Assembly (NCBI GenBank): GCA_963743275.1
Contig: CAVUPB010000006.1
Location: 62,001 to 126,000, forward strand
Reading direction: 5' to 3'
Origin: JALYLC01 sp963743275
Lineage (GTDB): Bacteria; Actinomycetota; Thermoleophilia; Gaiellales; JALYLC01
Length of the DNA stretch: 64,000 bases
The notes beneath the pieces were generated by a model that saw only the letters and a list, made by a program, of their open reading frames with translations, was not told where the DNA came from and searched no databases. The translations under genes were made by a program, and so were the position numbers. Each line of letters begins with the position of its first letter. Position 1 is the stretch's first letter. Positions 8,711 through 18,027 of this stretch are shown one piece after another.

Positions 8711-8846
8711 CTCTGATGAGAGTCGACAGTGCGGCACTCGACGGGTAGGAAGAAAGCCCGCTCTCGCATGTCGCACCGCTCCCATGGGAGTCGATGGTGC
8801 GCGCCCGGAGGGGTTAGGAGAGAAGGGCTCCTGGGGTGCCGCGCTT
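8711..8846. repeat. Two imperfect 68-bp direct repeats, each headed by a dyad
   Basis: Unit 1 (8711-8778) and unit 2 (8779-8846) start with CTCTGATGAGAG and the perfect palindrome CTCCCATGGGAG. Both continue with GAGTCGA..GTGCG, then GGGT(T)AGGA..GAAG and a pyrimidine-purine tail. They fill the gap between the PanB-like gene and the convergent SHOCT gene, so they could be terminators, operators or a structured RNA. I know no named family that fits. Confidence 0.45.
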
Positions 8847-8916
8847 CTGTAACGATCGATCAAGTTGCGGTTCGCTGCGGAAAGTGCAGCACCCTCCGAC
8901 TCACTCTCCCGACGAC

Positions 8917-9552
8917 CTACAGCAACCGAGCCTTGGCAGCCTGGAACTCTGCGTCGTTGAGCGCCCCGGACTGGTGGAGCGTCGCGAGTTGTGCCAGCTG
9001 TGCGGAGATGTCGGAAGGAGGAGCTTCGGCAGTTGGGCCTGACACGGCGGCCGACGCCTGCGTGCGGGCCACGAACGGGGCGAGCCGCGCGTGCATCTCG
9101 TGAGACTCCTTGCCTCCAACTTTGAAGAACGCTTCACCAGTGGTCGTGGTGATCGTGATGAAACAGGCCCTGTCGTGCGTCTTCTTCTTCATGGCCAGCG
9201 CGAACGGCCCAGTCGCGAGGAACCGGGTCGCGGTGACGCGGCTTCCGACTTCATCCTGCCCTTCGACGGAGATCGCGGAGACGTCCTTCCACGGGAACTC
9301 AAGGATCGTCTTGAACGCGTGCACCGACACGCCCTCGTCGCTGAACTTGAGGCGCACGCTGTCGCGAGGCTTGTCGTGAGCTTGGTGGCCACCGAGGTAG
9401 TCCGCGATATAGGTGACGGTCTTCAAGTGCGCATGCTCCGCCTCGTCACCCCAGCCAGGCTCCGCGACTGCCGCGCTCGATGCCTCACGCCTAGGCGAGC
9501 CCAGCGGTGGGTCGGCGGTCGGAGGGCCTGCCGAGCGATGCAGAATGCCCAT
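8917..9552 (-). CDS. SHOCT-domain protein with a PH-like domain
   Basis: A 211-residue soluble protein. Residues about 55-160 form a beta-rich, PH-like segment (VRLKFSDEGVSVHAFKTILE, then FPWKDVSAISVEGQDEV). The C terminus ISAQLAQLATLHQSGALNDA continuing to EFQAAKARLL is a classic short SHOCT oligomerisation motif. The start at 9552 has an AGAGGAG ribosome site. Function is unknown; PH/SHOCT proteins are often membrane-associated or stress-linked. It is divergent from mcrB and shares the AT-richer composition of that island, so it may have been acquired with it. Confidence 0.78.
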   Translation of the reverse strand: MGILHRSAGPPTADPPLGSPRREASSAAVAEPGWGDEAEHAHLKTVTYIADYLGGHQAHDKPRDSVRLKFSDEGVSVHAFKTILEFPWKDVSAISVEGQDEVGSRVTATRFLATGPFALAMKKKTHDRACFITITTTTGEAFFKVGGKESHEMHARLAPFVARTQASAAVSGPTAEAPPSDISAQLAQLATLHQSGALNDAEFQAAKARLL

Positions 9553-9625
9553 GATCGACTCCTCTCGTGCCTGCAGGAATGACGAAACGGCGCCCCTGAC
9601 CAAGCTGTCATGGCGTTTGTCGCAT

Positions 9626-9692
9626 CCAGGCTTCCAGTTCCTGGCTATCGCATCATCCGCGGATGCGCGCGTCTCCGGTGCGGAGAACTACG
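9626..9692 (+). other. Three-hairpin element, copy B, upstream of mcrB
   Basis: Three consecutive hairpins can be drawn. P1 is CCAGG/CCTGG (9626-9630 and 9640-9644), with a loop starting CTTCCAG. P2 is CGCATC/GATGCG (9649-9654 and 9662-9667). P3 is TCTCCG/CGGAGA (9672-9677 and 9681-9686), followed by ACTACG. The copy at 21741-21805 has the same order, with changed stem bases that still pair. It ends 115 bases before the mcrB start on the same strand. It may be a leader RNA, a small RNA or a DNA repeat. Confidence 0.45.
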
Positions 9693-9807
9693 AACCAGCT
9701 GCGAGTCGGCGGGCGGCCGGCCTGATCTGAGACCCCCGAGTTTCTTCGCGGTCTCCGCCAAGGTGGATTACGAGGGCGACGCCAGGCGTACGCTCTGGAT
9801 GTGAGAT

Positions 9808-12035
9808 ATGAGCCAGGCGCGATCGATCAACAGCATTGAGCGGCGCGACAGCGTGCTCGCCGCGGTCGCCGAGTACGACGCGCTGGGGCGGGAGGCGTTT
9901 CTCGAGAAGTACGGCTACGGGAAGGCTGAGCAGTACTTCATAGAGATTGATGGGCGGAGGTACGACTCGAAGGCGATCGTGGGCGCGGCCTTTGGCTTCG
10001 AGTTCCCGGAGCAAGGTGCCTTGCGCCCAAACGAGTTCAACGGTGGCGCCGCAACCGTCGCGCCGCTCGTACGTCGCCTCGGTCTTCGCGTCACTGTGGA
10101 TCCGCCGGACAAACCGGATTCTGCATCGCTCCGCGACCTTCTGGAGGCAACCCTCGTTGAGGTTGCTTCGACTGGGGAAGATCGAAGCGATCGCCTACGC
10201 GACCTCGTCGTAGAGCGGCTGCCCGCCGTCATAGCCGACATGCTCCCGTCGGGCCAGACGGCGAAGGGCAGCGTGGGTATCGGAACGATGGCGGACGTGC
10301 CCTGGGTCGGCGTCTTCGAGGATGATTCGGTGACAGCTCAGAAGGGCGTCTATGCGGTCTACCTCTTTGCTGCGGATGGCGCGAAGGTCGCGCTGGCTCT
10401 CATCCAAGGCACGGAGAACATCCAAGGTGGTCAGACCGTTCTTCGCAAACGGTCGCTCGACGTGCGCCTCGCCGTGGGTGAGCAGTCGGATCTGGTGACG
10501 AGTATCTCGCTGGCTTCCCCGGCGACGCGACCTCAGCGGTATGAGGCCGCAACCGCGTTTGCGGTTGAGTATGCGCGCGGGTCGGTTCCGGACGACGGGC
10601 GGCTCGCGAGCGATCTCGCCCGCATGTTGGGGCTGGTTGCGACCGCAGAGGCATCTGGACTCGATTTCGGTAGCTCGGCGGAGCCGGTGCACCTCCTTCT
10701 GAAGTGGGCGACCGCCCTCGGGCCTGCGGTCGAGCTTCACCAGCAGGTGGCTGAGAAGGAGGGCATGGTCTGGTGGGGTGTGCTCAGCAAGCGGGAACGC
10801 GTTTCGAGCGAGGCGAACATCGCGAGCCTGAACGCCCAAATCGCCAGTGGCGTCCCGACGCATGCGTACCTGTACGGCAACTTGCAGATCTGGCGCACGG
10901 TGATCCATCGCGTGGTCACTGACCCAGCTGACGTCGATGACGCAAAGCATCCAGACTATTACGCGAAGGAAGACAGCCGACTCTTCCTGCTCCTGTCTGA
11001 CTTCGAGCAGCTGCCGGCAACCTGGGCAGGCGATCACCTCGTACTCGCGAGCAATCCGAGCGACGATCCGAACGTCATGAGGGGGGCGCTTGGAAACCAG
11101 ACCAGCCCGCTGCGTGTCTACGAGCTTTTCGACCCATCGAATCCCACTCTGGCGGAAGCTGTAACCCCCCTACCGTCGGTACCTCCAACCGTGCCGGAGT
11201 TGACCTTCGAGTGGCTGAGCGAGCGAACGCTGCTCGAGGACGACCTATTGCGCGAGATCGTTGACGGGCTCCGTGGCGATTCGCGTCAGGTCGTCCTGGC
11301 TGGCCCGCCGGGAACCGGCAAGACCTGGGTCGCGCAGGCGCTCGCGCGGTACCTGACCCAGGATCGGCCGCTCGGGCACCGGCTCGTCCAGTTCCACCCG
11401 AGCTACGGGTACGAGGAGTTCATCGAGGGTCTGCGTCCGGTCGCGAAGCAGGGGGCGGCATCACGTTCGAGCTGGTGGACGGCGTTGTCCTCGAATGGCT
11501 GAGCGAGATGCGGTGGCCGGACGGTGAAATGCTCGGTGCTGGTCATCGACGAGATGAACCGAGCGAACCTCCCGCGCGTGTTCGGCGAGCTGATGTACCT
11601 GTTCGAGTACCGCGAGGAGCCGATCGACCTCCAGTACTCGCCGCGACTTCACGCTGCCGGCGGGACTCCTGTTCATCGGCACGATGAACACGGCCGATCG
11701 CAGCATCCGGAGCATCGACATCGCTCTGCGCCGCCGCTTCGACGTCTTCGAGTGCCCGCCCGACGCTCGCGATCCTCGAGCGCTACTACGAGATCGGAAC
11801 GACGAACGACGTCGCCGACCTCGTCGACGGCTTCGCAGCGCTCAACGCCGAGCTGACCGAGCAGCTCGATCGCCACCACACGATCGGCCACACGTTCTTC
11901 ATGGCCGACCCCATGACCGCCGACGACTCCGCGCGCGTCTGGCGGCGCAAGATCGCGCCGCTGATCGAGGAGTACTTCTTCGATCAGCCCGACCTCGCGG
12001 CCGAGTTCACGCTCGAGCGCTTCTGGCCGGCCTAG
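9808..12035 (+). CDS. mcrB: McrB-type AAA+ restriction subunit (four frame breaks)
   Basis: Motor/recognition subunit of a modification-dependent restriction system, about 740 residues. Order: an N-terminal head domain (about 10-80, GREAFLEKYGYGKAEQYF..) like that of ScoMcrA-type proteins; a MrcB_N/DUF3578 domain (about 155-290, GIGTMADVPWVGVF); an EVE/PUA-like segment (about 320-410, MVWWGVLS..); then AAA+ with Walker A GPPGTGKT at 499-506 and the FHPSYGYEEFIEGLRP block. The frame breaks near 11455, 11530, 11643 and 11766. The family signatures continue across the frames (VLVIDEMNRANLPRVFGELM, FIGTMNTADRS, DIALRRRFDVFECPPDA). One missing and three extra bases would restore it. It precedes mcrC by 4 bp. 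Sequencing error seems likelier than decay, but a recent pseudogene is possible. Confidence 0.85.
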
Positions 12036-12039
12036 CGTC

Positions 12040-13299
12040 ATGCGCTCGTGGGACCTCGTCGAGTCTCAGACGACCAACATGGCGTTGACTGGCGAGCAGG
12101 CCGCAAGCCTACGAGCACTCGGCCGCAAACTAGCGTCCAAGAAGGGCTGGTGGGGCGAGGAGGCGCTCGAACGCGAGTCGAGCGTGATCGACTGCAATCC
12201 GACCCACGACGGCTGGGCTGTCCGCGTGCGCGACGCTGTCGGCCTGATCGCTCTGCCCGACTTGCAACTCGTCGTGCGCCCCAAGATCCCTACGCCGCAC
12301 CTGCTCTACCTCTTCACGCGTGCCGGCGCAATTCCAAGACTCGACGAGCAGCTTGGCGGACTCGCGGCCGGCCTGGAGCTTTGGGACCTAATGGCGCGCT
12401 GGTTCATGGGCGCGCTTGAACGCCTGCTCCGGCTCGATCTCTCGCGCGACTACGTCCCCGTTCGCGAGCGTCTGCAACTCGTGCGCGGCCGCATTGATGT
12501 CCTCGAAACGTCGAGGGCCTTCCTCAGCGGCCGCTTCAGACTGACCTGCGAGTTCGACGATTTCCTCGTCGACACTCCGCTCAACCGCCTGCTGCGAGCC
12601 ACTACCCGCATCATCGCCGCAAGTCCTGAGCTTCACCAAGCCGTCCGCACGCAGGCCCGCACTGCGCTGAGCCGCATGGACGACATCGGCGACTTCCGCC
12701 CAATCGACATGCGTGCCCAGCCCGATCGGCTCGATCAGCGCTACTCGGATGCAATTACGCTCGCCAAGACGATTCTGACTGGCGCGCTCCGCGACCTCGA
12801 CGCCGGCCCTCGCTCTGCATGGACGTTCCTGTTGCGCACACCCGATCTAGTCGAGTCTGGCTTACGCGCGGTGCTGAAGAAGCACCTCGACCCAGCGGCG
12901 GCACCGCAGAAGGGCTCACTCACGCTTACACCCTCCCGACTGACCCTAAACCCGGATCTCATCTTCCCCCGAGGTCGCGGGGTCGGGGACGTGAAGTACA
13001 AGCTCGCGAGCAGCGACTGGCGCCGGACTGATCTCTATCAGGTGGTTGCGTTCGCGACCGGATTCGCCGTTTCGAATGCCCTGATGGTGGACTTCAACCG
13101 AAGCGGCACACGCAATGCTCCCACGCTTCAAATCGGAGACGTCACGGCCACGAACGTCTCCTGGCCTGCCGAAGACGCAATCGATCCAAATGAGGCCGCA
13201 ATGTCCCTCTGCAGCCTGGTCGACGACTGGATCGGCACGCAGCCGGATGCCTGCCTCACGCCTCCTCTTCATGGGCATAGAACGACGGGCGTCTTCTGA
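12040..13299 (+). CDS. mcrC: McrC-type nuclease subunit of the restriction system
   Basis: A 419-residue partner of McrB. The N-terminal two thirds is the beta-rich McrC body (IALPDLQLVVRPKIP, RDYVPVRERLQLVRGRIDVL). The C-terminal third carries a PD-(D/E)xK nuclease core, with D306 in LNPDLIF and D317-x-K319 in GVGDVKYK, needed for DNA cleavage. The gene begins 4 bp after mcrB and is intact, unlike mcrB. Codon usage is clearly less GC-rich than in flanking metabolic genes (about 62% in one 60-bp row against 78% in the next gene), consistent with horizontal acquisition. Confidence 0.88.
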   Translation: MRSWDLVESQTTNMALTGEQAASLRALGRKLASKKGWWGEEALERESSVIDCNPTHDGWAVRVRDAVGLIALPDLQLVVRPKIPTPHLLYLFTRAGAIPRLDEQLGGLAAGLELWDLMARWFMGALERLLRLDLSRDYVPVRERLQLVRGRIDVLETSRAFLSGRFRLTCEFDDFLVDTPLNRLLRATTRIIAASPELHQAVRTQARTALSRMDDIGDFRPIDMRAQPDRLDQRYSDAITLAKTILTGALRDLDAGPRSAWTFLLRTPDLVESGLRAVLKKHLDPAAAPQKGSLTLTPSRLTLNPDLIFPRGRGVGDVKYKLASSDWRRTDLYQVVAFATGFAVSNALMVDFNRSGTRNAPTLQIGDVTATNVSWPAEDAIDPNEAAMSLCSLVDDWIGTQPDACLTPPLHGHRTTGVF

Positions 13300-13531
13300 A
13301 AACGGCCACTCACTCTTGACTCACGCCGCGGCGATGGCCGAAGAGCCCTTCCGCCGAGCCGCGCTCTAATACGTCGACGAGGGAACGCAGTCCGGGCGGC
13401 ACGCAAGGTCTGCGACGTGCTCTAGCCGGCAGGTGCGGGCCGAGCTACCGCGGGATCCGCTCGCAGCGCATCCGCGACAGCCCGGCGTGCGCATCGGGCC
13501 TCAGCAGCCCGTACTAACCGCCGACAACCTG

Positions 13532-15269
13532 TTAGTGGATCTCGGGCTCGGGCACGTCATGGCCCGGACGGACGAAGTCGAAGTCGCAGCCGAGATGCGC
13601 CTGCGTGACGTGGCGGACGTACAGCTCGCCGTACGCACTCCTCGGCTGCGGTGCACGGCCCGCCGGGAGCGCTGAGCGGCGGCGCGCGAGCTCGTCGGCG
13701 CCGACGTCGAGATCGAGCCGGCGCTCGTCGACGTCGAGCACGATCGGATCTCCGTCGCGCACCAGCGCGAGCGGGCCGCCGACGGCCGACTCGGGCGAGA
13801 CGTGCAGCACGCAGGTGCCGTAGCTCGTGCCGCTCATGCGCGCGTCGGAGATACGCACCAGATCGCGCACGCCGGCGGCGAGCAGGCGCTTCGGGATCGG
13901 CAGCATGCCCCACTCGGGCATGCCGGGCGCGCCCACGGGCCCCGCCTCGCGGAGCACGAGCACGGAGGTCTCGTCGATCGCGAGGGCGGGATCGTCGATG
14001 CGCGCGGCGAGGTCGGCGTAGTCGTTGAAGACCACCGCCGCTCCGCGGTGGCGGAGCAGGGAGGCGCTCGCGGCGACCGTCTTGATCACCGCGCCGTCGG
14101 GGGCGAGGGTGCCGCGCAGGATCGCGAGCCCGCCCTCGCTGCTGACCGGGCGGTCGAGGGGGCGGATCACCTCGTCGTTGAACACCTCCGCTCCGGCGAT
14201 CTCCTCGCCGATCGATCTGCCCGTCACGGTCGCGGCATCGGCGTGAATCAGATCTCCGAGCCGCGCGAGCAAGCGCACGCAGGCCGCCCGCGTAGTAGAA
14301 GTCCTCCATCAGGAAGCGCCCGCCGGGGCGGATGTCCGCGAGCACGGGCGTGACGCGCGCGAGCCGGTCGAAGCTGTCGAGATCGAGCGCGACGCCCGCG
14401 CGACGCGCGAGCGCGACCAGGTGGATCACCGCGTTCGTGGATCCGCCGAGTGCGAGCACCGCCGTCACCGCGTTCTCGAATGAGCGGATGTCGAGCAGCG
14501 AGCTCGGGCCGACGCCGCGCCACGCGAGCTCGACGATCCGGCGCCCGCAGGCCGCCGCCATGCGGCTGTGGTTCGAGTCGACCGCCGGAATCGAGGACGC
14601 GCCCGTGAGGCTCATCCCGAGCGCATCGACCGCGGCGGTCATCGTCGAGGCGGTGCCCATCGTCATGCAATGCCCGTGCGAGCGGGCGATTCCGTCCTCG
14701 AGCTCGCGCCATGCGCACTCGCTGAGGGCGCCGGCCTGGCGCTCGTCCCAGTAGCGCCACGCGTCGGTGCCGCTGCCCAGCACCTGGCCGCGCCAGTTGC
14801 CCCGCAGCATCGGCCCGGCGGGCATGAAGATCGACGGGATGTCCAGCGAGATCGCGCCCATCAGGAGCGCGGGCGTGGTCTTGTCGCAGCCGCCCATCAG
14901 GACGGCGCCGTCGATCGGGTAGCTGCGGAGCGCCTCCTCCGTCTCCATCGCGAGGAGGTTGCGGTACATCATCGCCGAGGGCTTCTGGAAGGGCTCGGCG
15001 AGCGAGAAGGCAGGCATCTCGACCGGGAAGCCGCCCGCATCCCAGACGCCGCGGCGGACGGCCTCGGCGCGCTCGCGGAAGTGGCCGTGGCAGCACGAGA
15101 GGTCGTTCCAGGTGTTGACGATCGCGATCACCGGCCGGCCCGTGAACTCCTCGAGCGCGTAGCCGAGCTGCTTCATGCGCGAGCGATGGCCGAAGCCGCG
15201 CAGCGAGTCCGGGCCGAACCAGCGGTGGCTCCGCAACTCCTCGGGCGCGCGCCTCGGGCTGTCGTCCAT
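13532..15269 (-). CDS. IlvD/Edd-family sugar-acid dehydratase (one frame break)
   Basis: Fe-S dependent dehydratase of about 578 residues. Blocks present include NTWNDLSCCHGHF, MGGCDKTTPALLMGA, HCMTMGTASTM, LGGSTNAVIHL and, after the break, VFNDEVIRPL, KTVAASASLL and ISDARMSGTSYGTCVLHVSP. Length and the MYRNLLAMETEE/FSLAEPFQKPSAM region resemble pentonate (arabinonate/xylonate) dehydratases more than the branched-chain amino acid enzyme. A frame change near 14275 splits it into two intact-looking halves; removing one base joins them. It starts 5 bp after the LuxR-type regulator, so the regulator probably controls it. It would dehydrate a sugar acid to a 2-keto-3-deoxy acid. Confidence 0.85.
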
Positions 15270-15274
15270 CCTCG

Positions 15275-17878
15275 TCAGCGCGGCGAGATGCCGAGCCGCG
15301 CGGCCTCGACGCCGGCGCGGGCGCGACTGGGCACGTCGAGCTTGCGCAGGATCGCCGAGACGTGGTGCTCGACCGTGCGCGTCGACAGGAACAGCGCGGC
15401 GGCCATCTCCCGGTTGCTCAGTCCCTCGGCGAGCAGCGCGAGGATCTCCTCCTCGCGCGCCGTGAGCCCGGCGGGGCGGGCGCGCGTCTCGGAGCGCGGC
15501 CCGCGCGGGAGCGTGCGGATGCCGCGCTCGCGCAGGCGGCGCGCGACGATTGCCGCCGCCGGCCGGGCGCCGAGGCGGAGCAGCTCGGCGTGCGCGTCCA
15601 GCGCCGCTGCCTCGTCCTCGGCTTCGGCGCGTGCGAGCGCCGCTTCGTAGGGGCAGCCGAGCTCGTCCCAGAGCTGCGCCGCTCGCGTCCAGTCGCCCGC
15701 GAGCTGCGCGGCGTAGGGAGGTGCCGCGCCGGGGGCGTCCTCCGCGAGGCCGGCACAGCGCCGCCACGTCGCGAGCGAGCCGAGGATCCACGGCGCCTGC
15801 ACGGCGGTCGCGCGCTCGAGCGCGCTCTCGGTCTCGCCCGCGATCGCCTCGGGGCGGCCCTCCAGCCAGGCGGCCTCCGCGCGCGCGGTCGCGACCTCGA
15901 AGAGGGCGTGCAGCTCGCCGGTCGCCTGCGCGAGCTCGTGCGCCTCGTCGAGCGCCTCCCAGACCCCGGGGTCGCCGCGACGGGCGCGCAGGAGGCCGAG
16001 CACGACGAGCGCGAGCGTGCTCAGCAGCGGGGCGCTGCGCGGCCGCTCGAGCACGGTCGAGACCGCGTCCGCGGCGTCGTCCCAGCGCCCGTGGTCGAGA
16101 TCGGCACGGGCCTTGTAGGCCGAGAGGTAGAGGCTCCAGAGGTCGAGGCCGTGGTCGCCGCAGTACGTGAAGCCGCGCTCGAGGAATCCCTGCGGATCCT
16201 CGCGGGAGCGCGTGAGCGCCCACGCGATGTGGAGGTGGGCGCGCCCGACGTGATCCTCGTTCGCGTGCGCCTCGGCGAGCTCGAGGCTCTCGACGAGCTG
16301 GTCGAGTCCGCCCGCATCGCAGGCGAGCAGGCGTGCCGTGCCCACGGTGTTGAGGCAGTAGGCGACCGTCTCGGCGTCGTCGAAGCGCTCTGCGACCTCG
16401 ATCCCCCGGCTCCCCCATGCGATCGCCGCGGCGAGGTCTTCCTCGCCCATGTGGCGCGCGGCCTCGAGGCCGTAGGCGAAGCCGAGCTCGCGCGTCGGCG
16501 GAAGCTCCTCGAGGATGGCGATGGCCTCCGTGCCGGCGGCGTCGGAGTCGGCGAGGCGCCCGGCACACCCGTAGCGGCGCGACAGCGCGCACAGCGCCGC
16601 GCCTTCGCGGCGGCGGTCGCCGAGCGTCCGGTAGAGCTCGATGACCCGCAGCAGCGAGTCGATCGCGCCGTCCGACTGGTCGGTGAGGAAGCACTCGAAC
16701 GAGTGGCGCTCGAGCAGCTCGGCCTGGCGCTCGAGCGGCAGGTCGTGGGCGACGTCGAGCGCGGCTGCGTAGTGGGCCGCCGCCTCGCGATGGGCGCCGA
16801 GGCTCGCTGCCCGCTCCGCGGCGCGCGGCGCGTGCCGGGCCACGGCATCCCGGTCGCCCGCCGCGTGCGCGTGGTGGGCGAGCCGCGCCAGGTCGGGACG
16901 CGGCGCGCCGTCGGATTCGAGCGCCGCGAGCATGCGCGAATGGAGATCCGCGGCCTCGGCCGGCGTCAGCGAGCTCTCGACGGCCATACGGCCGAGCTCG
17001 TGCGGGAACGCGACGGCGCGCTCGGACGCCCGCAGGACGCCCGCTGCGATGGCCTCGTGCAGGGGCGCGCCGACGTCGATGCCGAGCCGGTTGAGGAGCC
17101 AGGGATCGACCCGCGAAGGCGCGACCGAGACGGCCTTGACGACCAGCTGCGCTTCCGGGCTGAGGCGCGCGCAGCGGGACTCGACGGCGGCGCGCAGGCT
17201 CACCGGCAGCTCGTCCCCGTCCGCGGCGAGCATCTGCGTGACGAGGAACGGATTGCCGCCCGTCTTCTCGTACAGCTCGTCGGCGGCGACGTCGTGCCCG
17301 TCGGCCATCGCCGCCACGGCCTCGGGCGAGAGGGCCGCGAGCGAGACGTGCTCGATGCCGCGAGCCGTCGCGAGCTCGCCCAGCACGGCCTGGAGCGGGT
17401 GGCCCGAGCGGAGCTCGTCGTCGCGGAAGGTCGCGATGACGAGTGCGCCGAGGCTCTCGATGCGCCGGCCGAGCAGCTGCATGACGTCGAGCGTCGCCTC
17501 GTCCGCCCAGTGGATGTCCTCGAGCACGAGCATCGTCGGTGCGGCGGCGAACTCGGTGCGGAGTGCCGCGAACACGTCGCCCGGACGCGAGTCACCGCGG
17601 AGCGCGTCGGCGAGCGCGGGCGCCGACAGCGCCGCGACGTCCTCGAAGGGCCCGAGCGCGCGCGGCGTGAAGAGCGGGTCGCAGGCGCCGAAGAGCACGC
17701 GCACCTGCGCCGGGGCGGCGTCGCAGAACGCGCGCACGACGGCGGTCTTGCCGATGCCGGCCTCGCCCGCGACGAGCACCATGCGGCCGCGCTCGCCTGC
17801 GAGCGCGTCGCTCAGGGTCAGGAGCGCGTGCTCGCGCTCCCACAGCTCGGCCGAGAGCTCTGTGGGCGCGACAGCCAT
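15275..17878 (-). CDS. LuxR-family regulator with AAA ATPase (LAL type), copy 1
   Basis: An 867-residue signal-transducing transcription activator. The N-terminal STAND/AAA module has Walker A GEAGIGKT at 38-45 and Walker B-like MLVLEDIHWADEATLD. A long alpha-helical TPR-like middle follows. The C-terminal LuxR helix-turn-helix reads LTAREEEILALLAEGLSNRE followed by MAAALFLSTRTVEHHVSAIL. It precedes the sugar-acid dehydratase by 5 bp. It is paralogous to the regulator at 33069, sharing the FTPRALGP and FRDDE/YRDDE blocks. The start at 17878 excludes an N-terminal extension that would overlap the divergent promoter. The inducer is unknown. Confidence 0.88.
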   Translation of the reverse strand: MAVAPTELSAELWEREHALLTLSDALAGERGRMVLVAGEAGIGKTAVVRAFCDAAPAQVRVLFGACDPLFTPRALGPFEDVAALSAPALADALRGDSRPGDVFAALRTEFAAAPTMLVLEDIHWADEATLDVMQLLGRRIESLGALVIATFRDDELRSGHPLQAVLGELATARGIEHVSLAALSPEAVAAMADGHDVAADELYEKTGGNPFLVTQMLAADGDELPVSLRAAVESRCARLSPEAQLVVKAVSVAPSRVDPWLLNRLGIDVGAPLHEAIAAGVLRASERAVAFPHELGRMAVESSLTPAEAADLHSRMLAALESDGAPRPDLARLAHHAHAAGDRDAVARHAPRAAERAASLGAHREAAAHYAAALDVAHDLPLERQAELLERHSFECFLTDQSDGAIDSLLRVIELYRTLGDRRREGAALCALSRRYGCAGRLADSDAAGTEAIAILEELPPTRELGFAYGLEAARHMGEEDLAAAIAWGSRGIEVAERFDDAETVAYCLNTVGTARLLACDAGGLDQLVESLELAEAHANEDHVGRAHLHIAWALTRSREDPQGFLERGFTYCGDHGLDLWSLYLSAYKARADLDHGRWDDAADAVSTVLERPRSAPLLSTLALVVLGLLRARRGDPGVWEALDEAHELAQATGELHALFEVATARAEAAWLEGRPEAIAGETESALERATAVQAPWILGSLATWRRCAGLAEDAPGAAPPYAAQLAGDWTRAAQLWDELGCPYEAALARAEAEDEAAALDAHAELLRLGARPAAAIVARRLRERGIRTLPRGPRSETRARPAGLTAREEEILALLAEGLSNREMAAALFLSTRTVEHHVSAILRKLDVPSRARAGVEAARLGISPR

Positions 17879-18027
17879 GGGTGGATCGTCGCGCACGACC
17901 GGCGAAATCGCAAGACGCGCCCGCCGCGCTTCCACGACCGATTCCCCGAGTGGAGCTACGCTCAGCGCGCCCCCACTCACGCACGCCGACCACGACGCCA
18001 CAGCGGCGACGTAGAAGGGAGGTACGC

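Noticed and set aside
13557..16694. Very long minus-strand open frame (about 1045 codons) covering the dehydratase and part of the regulator
   Set aside because: Only its central part encodes recognisable protein (the N-terminal dehydratase half). The rest is Arg/Ala/Pro-rich shadow reading of other frames, common in GC-rich DNA.
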